64,000 bases of DNA. It comes from Monilinia fructicola (Eukaryota > Ascomycota > Leotiomycetes > Helotiales > Sclerotiniaceae). The stretch lies in NCBI GenBank assembly GCA_008692225.1, contig VICG01000003.1:326001-390000 (forward strand), in the 5' to 3' direction. Position 1 is the stretch's first letter; every line of letters starts with the position of its first letter. Below, in pieces: positions 56,944-64,000 of this stretch. The notes under the pieces were generated by a model, which worked only from the letters and a program-made list of their open reading frames with translations, ran no database searches and was not told where the DNA came from. Made by a program: the position numbers and the translations under genes.

Positions 56944-59381
56944 ATGGCAACACAATCATCATCATACACAGAAGGCCGTGTCCTTATCATTATGACAGGA
57001 GGTACCATATGTATGAAAACATCTCCGGAAGGTTTGGTTCCTGCTCGAGGGTTCCTCAAAGAAGGAATGGCTACTAGACCATCGTTCAATGATGGATCAA
57101 ATCCAGGTAAGAAATATTTCATTTCATTTCGTTTCATTTCATGTCATTTCCATGTCATCTCATCTCATCGCATCGCATCTCATTTCATTTCATTTCATTT
57201 CTTTGCAATTCATTTTGTTCCGTAGTATTATTGTGGTTGTCATACAATCAATCTTGTCCCAGTCTCTTCTACTTTTCATATCAGAATGATCGAAGTCAAG
57301 GATTCTGCAGAGCTTGAAATCGAGAATGACGTCCGATGTCTTGACTTTGCATCACAAAAAGAGGGAAAAAAGAGAAAAAGGAAAAATTATATACGCCGAT
57401 ATGACGAAGGTCGTGTAATGTCACCAGGGTAATCTTCGCTGAGTGTGACATTCTTGGAGATTCCCAGGGACCTTTTCGTGTATTTGAATCGCGTATCCAA
57501 GTTACACTCCAGGGCTCTAGTGAGTCTATTGAACTCAATTCCTTTGAAACCACCTCAATGGTAATCCTTCAGCGACATGTCCATCAACTCCCATTGACTG
57601 GGATATGTTGGAATATGTCACATGCGACCCATCGTTAATCGTTTCATTGCATTGCATTATCTCCGCTGCTCTTGTTATGCCTTACGTTCTTCCGACGATA
57701 ATCCACCGCATACACAATATGTTTCTCGGAGAATTCATCAATGACTGACCGATCTTTAGATCCTATGCCGGTCATGACCACAAACACAACAGAAGAATAC
57801 CTACCCAGTTTGCGTACTCCACCAAGCACGTATTCTCGACATGTTCGCTATACCCTATACGAATTTCCGGTCTTACTAGATTCATCCTCAATATCTTCAA
57901 ATGGTTGGACACAAATAGCGACCACGATTGAGAGAAATTACCACTTATTCGATGGTTTCGTGGTTCTCCATGGTACAGACAGTCTAGCATACACTAGTTC
58001 AGCTTTATCCTTCATGCTGTCCCATCTTGGAAAACCTGTTATTCTCACGGGATCTCAAGCTTCCATCTTTGCTCTTCAATCTGATGCCGTAGACAACTTA
58101 CTTGGATCACTAATCATCGCCGGAACATTCATGATCCCTGAAGTATGTCTTTTCTTCCATCACAACTTGTTCCGCGGAAATCGCACGACCAAGGTTTCAG
58201 CTACTTCCTTCGATGCCTTTGCTTCACCAAATTGTGAACCTCTCGCAAGAGTGACTGCTTTAGGAACGATGGTCAATTGGAATTTGGTTCGTCGTCCACG
58301 ATCGATCGCCAAGTTTGGAGTCCAATTAAATCTCGACACTTCTCATGTAGCATGCCTCCGTATCTTCCCCGGTATCAAGCCCGAAATGATTGACGCCGTC
58401 CTTCGAATTCCAAACCTTCGAGGTCTTATTCTCGAAACCTTTGGAGCCGGTAACGCACCCAGTGGAGACGATGGAAGCATGATCAAGATCATGAAGGAGG
58501 CTTGTGAGAGAGGTGTTATTATCGTCAACGTATCACAATGCCATTCCGGATCCGTATCCCCTCTCTACGCACCCGCTACCATTCTCGGCCGAGCAGGAGT
58601 GGTATTCGGGCACGATCTAACCACTGAAGCCGCTCTCACCAAACTCTCCTACTTGCTAGCTCTGCCAGAACTTTCATACGAGGATATCACTTCGAAAATG
58701 CAATGTTCCATCCGGGGTGAAATAACGGAAGAAGCCAGTACAGCCTTCTCCCATCCACCCAACGATCAGGTGTCGATTACCAACCAACAACACGCTTTCA
58801 CAGGTCTAGGCTATGCAATTGAGAAAGGCGACCCTGAATCCGTAACAAATATCCTCGACCATGACCGAGCCGGTCTCCTTCAGACAACTGATTATGTCGG
58901 CAATACTGCACTACATCTTGCAGCTGTGGGGCCATCAGTAGATGTCTTGAAAGAAGTAGGTAGCGGCTCTCCTCGAACTCTCCAAAAGTTAGTGTACGGA
59001 GTCATGGGAGTCTTTCAACTTCCAAAGACGATTCTCAATTTCAATTTCCGATGATGCTTCTCCGATGATGCTTCTTAGACGGATGTATAATCTCAATTTA
59101 CCAAGTGGTATCATTTCCTCAATTGGCATCATTCCCTGAGATCGTTCCCAACTCCGTACACCCCTCAACTTTTCCAGGACTATTTTATAATTCCAAGTAA
59201 TTCTTCTAAGCTTGCTTACTAATCATTTTGTTTTCAGTTGTTGAAAAGGGGTGCTAGTGTACACGCGCGCAACAGAGCGGGGAATACACCATTATTCTTA
59301 GCCAGGAAAGCGGGAGCAAAAGAACTTGTCAAGATTTTGGAAGCGGCTGGTGGGCATTTATGGGTGGAAGAGCGTATCTAG
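56944..59381 (+). CDS. cytosolic L-asparaginase (type I) with C-terminal ankyrin repeats
   Basis: Hydrolyses L-asparagine to aspartate and ammonia; relatives such as animal ASPG also carry ankyrin repeats. Exons: 56944-57106, 57760-58955, 59238-59381, giving 500 residues, all in phase. First catalytic Thr is in MTGGTICM at about 18-25; the second is in LHGTDSLAYTSSALSFM, with the Lys-bearing ILTGSQASIF block after it. The C-lobe has FPGIKPEMIDAVL and the GLILETFGAGNAPS motif. Two ankyrin units follow: DYVGNTALHLAAVGPS and RNRAGNTPLFLARKAGAKEL. No signal peptide, so cytosolic. Introns are unusually long (653 and 282 nt). No frame break. Confidence 0.92.
57117..57205. repeat. TTTCA/ATCTC pentamer repeats within the asparaginase intron
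   Basis: Imperfect 5-bp units (TTTCA, TCATC, ATCGC) run through the first 100 bases of intron 1. Confidence 0.8.
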
Positions 59382-60278
59382 ATCAGCATGTTCAATAATC
59401 CGTACGGGCAAGCCCGATACCAGACTTTTGATATTTGAAGAAAGAGCCGTCACACCCCAGGAACGTCGGATCTTTACGATATCTCATCGTGGCACGATAG
59501 TCCGGATACTTGATGGCAGACTGGGATGTCCTTGGCGTTGGCTTTATAAAATGGACTGATGAATGAATGATTAGAACCATGGATGAGCTTTGGCTTTGGC
59601 TATGCTTTGAGCAACGGCTTTGCCAATGAATGTAGATGAGCGTGGAGAGTCGGAATTTTCTGTAGAGGTTTATAGAGAAATTGCAATTACATATCAAGAT
59701 TCGATTCATCCGAGATGGTCATCTCATTTGGTCCATCTCACTTGGAACATCAAATCCGGCCAGGTGTCGAATGAACAATTCATTTCAATTCAGTTAAGTT
59801 CATTTCATTTCAAACACAACACCCAGCATCATCACCGCCCTCCTCCCATCCATTTCTCCATCTATCACATGCTCCACGCCCCCCATGTCCATCCGCGCCT
59901 AAATCAAACGAAGCCCTCCAACGTAATTATTGCCCGCGCGAGAAAATGTCTCCTTTCGCCCTGCCCTGTTTTGTCCTGCCCTGTCCTGCCCTGTCCTGTC
60001 CTGCCCAACAGCAACAGACTTGGTAAACTTGGTGAATACATATCCCCAAACTCCAAATCCAAATCCAAATACGGCCTTTGGCAATGGGAATTGTGGAGGT
60101 GAGATGGGATGGGATGGGATGAGATGGGATGAGATGAGATGACACGTTTAGCTGAACCTTGTAATTAGATGGGGAATTTGTTTATTACTTTTTGGATGGA
60201 TGGATGGATGGATGCATGCATGGAGGAGGGAGGGAGGGATGGAATACGCGAATCTTTGATTTTGTTCAATGAGAAAGT

Positions 60279-60411
60279 GTGAACTGTGAACTGTGAACTG
60301 TGAACTGTGAACTGTGAACTGTGAACTGTGAACTGTGAACTGTGAACTGTGAACTGTGAACTGTGAACTGTGAACTGTGAACTGTGAACTGTGAACTGTG
60401 AACTGTGAACT
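60279..60411. repeat. GTGAACT heptamer minisatellite, 19 copies
   Basis: Nineteen perfect tandem GTGAACT units in 133 bases, followed by GAACTGTGACTGTGACTGTGA and GTGACCT variants to about 60450. Confidence 0.97.
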
Positions 60412-62423
60412 GAACTGTGACTGTGACTGTGACCTGTGACCTGTGACCTATGAATTATAATATAAATCATAATCGAGCACAACAGGAACAGGAAGGGAAG
60501 CTTACCCGAGGAGTTCGTTCATCGCGGTGGTGATAAACTTGGAGTTTTTGGAAGGAATCGGGAATTGGGAATTCGGAGGTTGGAGGTTAGGTTGGGGGTT
60601 GGAGATTGGTTGGATGTTGGAGGTTGGATGTTCGAATAGATGCAATTATACTCAGCGCGAAGTTATGGAGAGGGATTTTTGAATCGTGTCTATGTAGGTC
60701 TGCTTGGGGGTTGGGTTGATTTGATTTGGTTTTGGTGGATTGGATGGGATGGGATGGGATGGGTATAACATGAGCGTGTGTCTTTTGATGTATAGGTTGA
60801 TTGATTGGTTGGTTGGTTGGTTTTGGAGGAATATACCTCCATCTCATCCTCATCCTCACGCCATCGTCCGATCCTCTAATAACCTTTCAAACGTCCACAT
60901 CTCTGCGTCTGCAGATCTTCATTATGGGTAGCATCCCTTTGTTCACTTCGAAGATCACACCGCAGATATAGATGTCGATATAGATATATCAGAAGAGGAA
61001 AGAAACACATCAAAACTCTCCAGCGACACGCAGTCTGTGACGATCGCCTGATTCCGCTATGGCTGTCAGTCACAACGACAGCAACACTTACGCCGGCGCT
61101 GACGTGCCTCATCGGTATCGCTGATGTTGAACGATAAAAGCCGTCTAGCTTCATATAAGTAGGAGAGTATCCTTGGATAGTTCATCACAAAGCACAGGAC
61201 AGGATAGCACAGCTTGACTATAGCACACCACCGAGGGTCTCACGCAGTGCCAAAACGTTACCTTGGATCTGAATCGAGACAAAACACCGCGTCGCGCGTC
61301 GATTTCCCATTTTTGATCTCGACGCACGGGGGCGTGGAACGTTGGACGTCGAATGGTGGTTTGCAATTGATGGTGGTTGGGTTCTTCTTATTCTTATTCT
61401 TATTTTTCTTCTTATTCTTCTTCTTATTCTTATGTCTTATGTGTGACCTGGAGGAGCGACTGCGGAAATCATTGTAAGGAAATAGGACGGCGGCGGAGAT
61501 GACGGTAAAAATGACGGTGGTAAACTTGTATTTTGATTATCGTTTCCGTGTATATGTATATGTGTACAAACAACAATCAGCACCTCATATCCCTCATCGC
61601 AGATAACAACAAGAGTTCTAGAGTGCCTCTAATCACGTCCTAGCACAACACAACACAGCGCCGCCATTTCCAAGTCTAGCCCAGCCCAACATAACCACAC
61701 AAACGCCCTCTCCTCCCCAAATCCACATATTCTTAGCGATCTGGTTGCTACAGCACGCTGAATGGTTTTTGAAAAGTGTGGAAGCTAGGTATCTATTTAA
61801 GGGCTCTTGATTATGGTTTCGATTCGAGATTTGAAGTGGATGTGGGTGGATGGGTGAGTGAGTGAGTGAGTGAGTGAGTGAATGATCTACTATCTATCAT
61901 ATTATTCACCCTCGAGTATTATTGACATTGCATGTGATGTACTTGACTGCCGAGGTTACTTCATCTTGCTCAGGCATAGTTAGTTCTAGATTATTCAATG
62001 AGGAATATGAAGGGCTCTGATGATTCTATTTATCCATCAACTAACCTTGATTCCAAGAACCGAATCGATGTATCAATGTATCAATCCAATATACTCCCGC
62101 AATTAGTCTTTCCTTTCTCCCTCCCTCCCCTCCCTTTTCCCCTTTTATTCTACCCCCAACCCATCCCACATTTAAATCACCACCACCTACTCTTCCTCTT
62201 CCCCTCGCCTTTTCACTCAACCCCTATGAATCATCAACGATGTGGAGGGAATAGTATTGATCTTAATGGTATGGTATAGCATGGTATTATATCTCAGATC
62301 TTAAATCTTACATACAATACATCACACATCCATCCCTCCATCCCTTCATCCAACCTTTCATCCACCCTAACCCCAACCCCCATCACCAACCGAAATTCCA
62401 CACACACACACATATCCACCAAC

Positions 62424-62464
62424 AAAAGCCAGAAGCCAGAAGCCAGAAGCCAGAAGCCAGAAGC
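62424..62464. repeat. AGAAGCC heptamer repeat, about 5.5 copies
   Basis: Four perfect AGAAGCC units (62431-62458), preceded by AAAAGCC and followed by a partial AGAAGC. Confidence 0.95.
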
Positions 62465-63627
62465 ATCCACAACATCAACAAAAGCCAAAGATATCTATCC
62501 ATCTATCCATCACCCCACAACCTAAAACCTACAACCTATAAATTCCATCCGCCGCAATACATCCTCTCAGCTCTCCCAGCACATGAATGATAAATCCTCA
62601 TTGACGTTCCCGGCGTCGCGCGTACCGTTAAGGTAGGGTAAAGTTTTTGTTATATTGACTGACTAGCCAACTTACTGACTGACTGACTGACTGACTCATT
62701 GATTGATTGATTAATTGGAAGATACTCATCTGATGCGTACGGATTGTGGTAGTGGTAATATCATCCAAGAGGGGGATTGATGATGCACGTGGTGGTGTTT
62801 GTTATTGAGGCGTGCGTGGATGGGGGATCGGGGAGCGGCGGGGGAGGTGGTTGGGGAGAAGATAGAGTTCTATTGGTAGGATATAAGCTCGATGTAGAGT
62901 TTTCGCATGCCATCACAATGCACAGCGGAGGATGCGAGGAAGATTCCGATTTTGAGAAAGGAATCGTGTTTTTGGCGTGGATGTGAGAATGGACGGATGT
63001 CGAGTAGAGGGTGAGGGTTCGCTGCTTGGAGAATACATGTTGAGTGGAAATATTGAGAGAGAAAGGAGGATGAGAGGTAGCTGCTGGGAAAACACAAGAC
63101 AACACGAGGTATTGCAACATGACACGACGGAAGATAATGCGGTATTATATAAAGCGAAAGTAACAATACTAGGAGAAGGTATCAAATAACAACAACAACA
63201 AAACTAAAATTCCGCAACCGAATCCCCTAACAGCAAACCCAAACCCAACAAAATCCACAAATCCACCACCCAGCACATCCTTCCGCACAAAACTCCATCC
63301 GATCTAAAATATCCCAGAAACACAAATAGAATCAGAATCAGAACCAGAACAAGCAGGAGATGAATGCCATTTCAAAACTCCATTGAGCGTGTGAACACTC
63401 AATCCCTCCACCCATCACTCACCAGCCCGCCATCCAACCACCCCGCCATCCCTATAGCATCCAGACCCCTCTACGAAACCCGTCTATTCAAAGCCAAGAG
63501 CGCGACCAGGAGTGGGACGAGCATGCCGGGGATCCTCCTCTGGTCCTTGAAAGTATGACTGTGACGATCTTCGAGGTGCGCGTCTACGGCATGCTCTTCT
63601 GCAAACGAAGTCTCCGCCCTCAGCAGT

Positions 63628-64000
63628 ATGCATGATTTCTTCGGCGACGATCCATCTGATCCTGGTCCGGAGCCCTCCTCCCCCAACGACCCGTCGTTCG
63701 CTGTCCTGCGCGTGCCAAGCGCGGCGCATGCATGTCCACCCCACATTAGACCCGAGGATAAGGAGCGGGTAAACTCGCCTCCCCCCCGCCGCATCGTGCG
63801 GGCGGGCACGATGCCACTACGCCGACCCATGAAACCTCCCATCCAACCCGCCATGACCCTCCCAACAATCATCCCGCAAAGGAGGCATCCACACTTGGCA
63901 ATGCAACAAGCAGCCACAAACAAAAGTAATGCCAGGGCATCGACAAGGGCGCGGCAGGGCAGCACCGTGCTCCCGACCCAAGGGTCTCGTTTCCGTCCAC
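63628..64000 (+). CDS. possible 5' part of an unknown gene, GC-rich, runs off the window
   Basis: From ATG 63628 the frame stays open for 124 codons to the window edge. The peptide begins MHDFFGDDPSDPGPEPSSP and becomes Pro/Arg-rich (PPPRRIVRAGTMPLRRPMK). Local G+C is clearly higher than in the preceding 10 kb, and the minus strand is also open over 63471-63965. Either may be coding, or both may be open only because G+C-rich DNA has few stops. No motif recognised. Confidence 0.25.
   Translation, partial: MHDFFGDDPSDPGPEPSSPNDPSFAVLRVPSAAHACPPHIRPEDKERVNSPPPRRIVRAGTMPLRRPMKPPIQPAMTLPTIIPQRRHPHLAMQQAATNKSNARASTRARQGSTVLPTQGSRFRP

Larger units (their letters stand above)
59382..63627. other. 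gene-poor, repeat-rich region
   Basis: No supported gene in 4.2 kb. Repeats: CTGCCCTGTC units at 59958-60008, GGATG/GAGATG runs at about 60100-60140, (GATG)n near 60196, the GTGAACT array, TTGGAGGTTGG-like units at about 60575-60635, GTTGG and TTCTTA runs, (GTGA)n at about 61855-61880, (ACTG)n at about 62670-62695 and the AGAAGCC array. Frames of 60-160 codons here read through these repeats. Confidence 0.55.

Noticed and set aside
60165..60482. Minus-strand frame with SQFTVHS repeats
   Set aside because: Product of the GTGAACT array; seven-base units cycle through all frames.

Overview
This is a nuclear segment of a filamentous ascomycete. Genes are split by short GT-AG introns, mostly 47-70 nt with a CTAAC/CTGAC-like branch site. 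Intergenic DNA is A+T-rich and full of microsatellites, and the protein set is typically fungal (Sla1, Ede1, Dal5-type transporter, questin-oxidase-like enzyme, WW protein). The style suggests a leotiomycete, perhaps Sclerotiniaceae; that placement is an impression and was not computed.

Layout. 1-336 is the 3' end of an unknown gene. 990-2721 is a platelet-activating-factor acetylhydrolase-like enzyme. 2.7-10.3 kb is gene-poor, with a 12-copy heptamer array, one small unknown gene on the minus strand and a decayed coding relic. 10.5-24.3 kb is a gene-rich block: RFC3, an Hsp70/HSPA12-like ATPase (nine exons), a coiled-coil protein, a Dal5-family MFS transporter and SLA1. 26.4-38.5 kb carries an omega-like GST, a WW-domain protein, a Pga1-like ER protein, alpha-tubulin and EDE1. 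40.2-42.6 kb is a pseudogene of a fungal NLR-type (NACHT/ankyrin) protein with RIP-like stops. 43-46.2 kb has a questin-oxidase-like gene and a UBE3D-like E3 ligase gene. 46-64 kb is gene-poor and repeat-rich: a divergent tRNA-Val(AAC), an almost pure A/T element with inverted termini, a CT minisatellite, a NAP-family histone chaperone, a 259-bp MITE in a TA duplication, an L-asparaginase with ankyrin repeats, and a 19-copy heptamer array. A GC-richer open frame runs off the right edge.

How genes relate. SLA1 and EDE1 both belong to the clathrin-mediated endocytic coat; Sla1 here ends in an NPF motif, the ligand of EH domains such as the three in Ede1. RFC3 has an MluI cell-cycle box about 110 bp upstream. 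The rest look like ordinary housekeeping neighbours. I found no gene cluster that behaves as a new system.

Main anomaly. Eight conserved genes contain eleven apparent one-base frame breaks, each at a short mononucleotide run. After correcting each by one base, every affected gene sums to a whole number of codons and matches its family. Other genes, including alpha-tubulin and the 3.6-kb EDE1 exon, are intact. Consensus-sequence indel error is the simplest explanation; real lineage-specific mutation cannot be excluded from the sequence alone.
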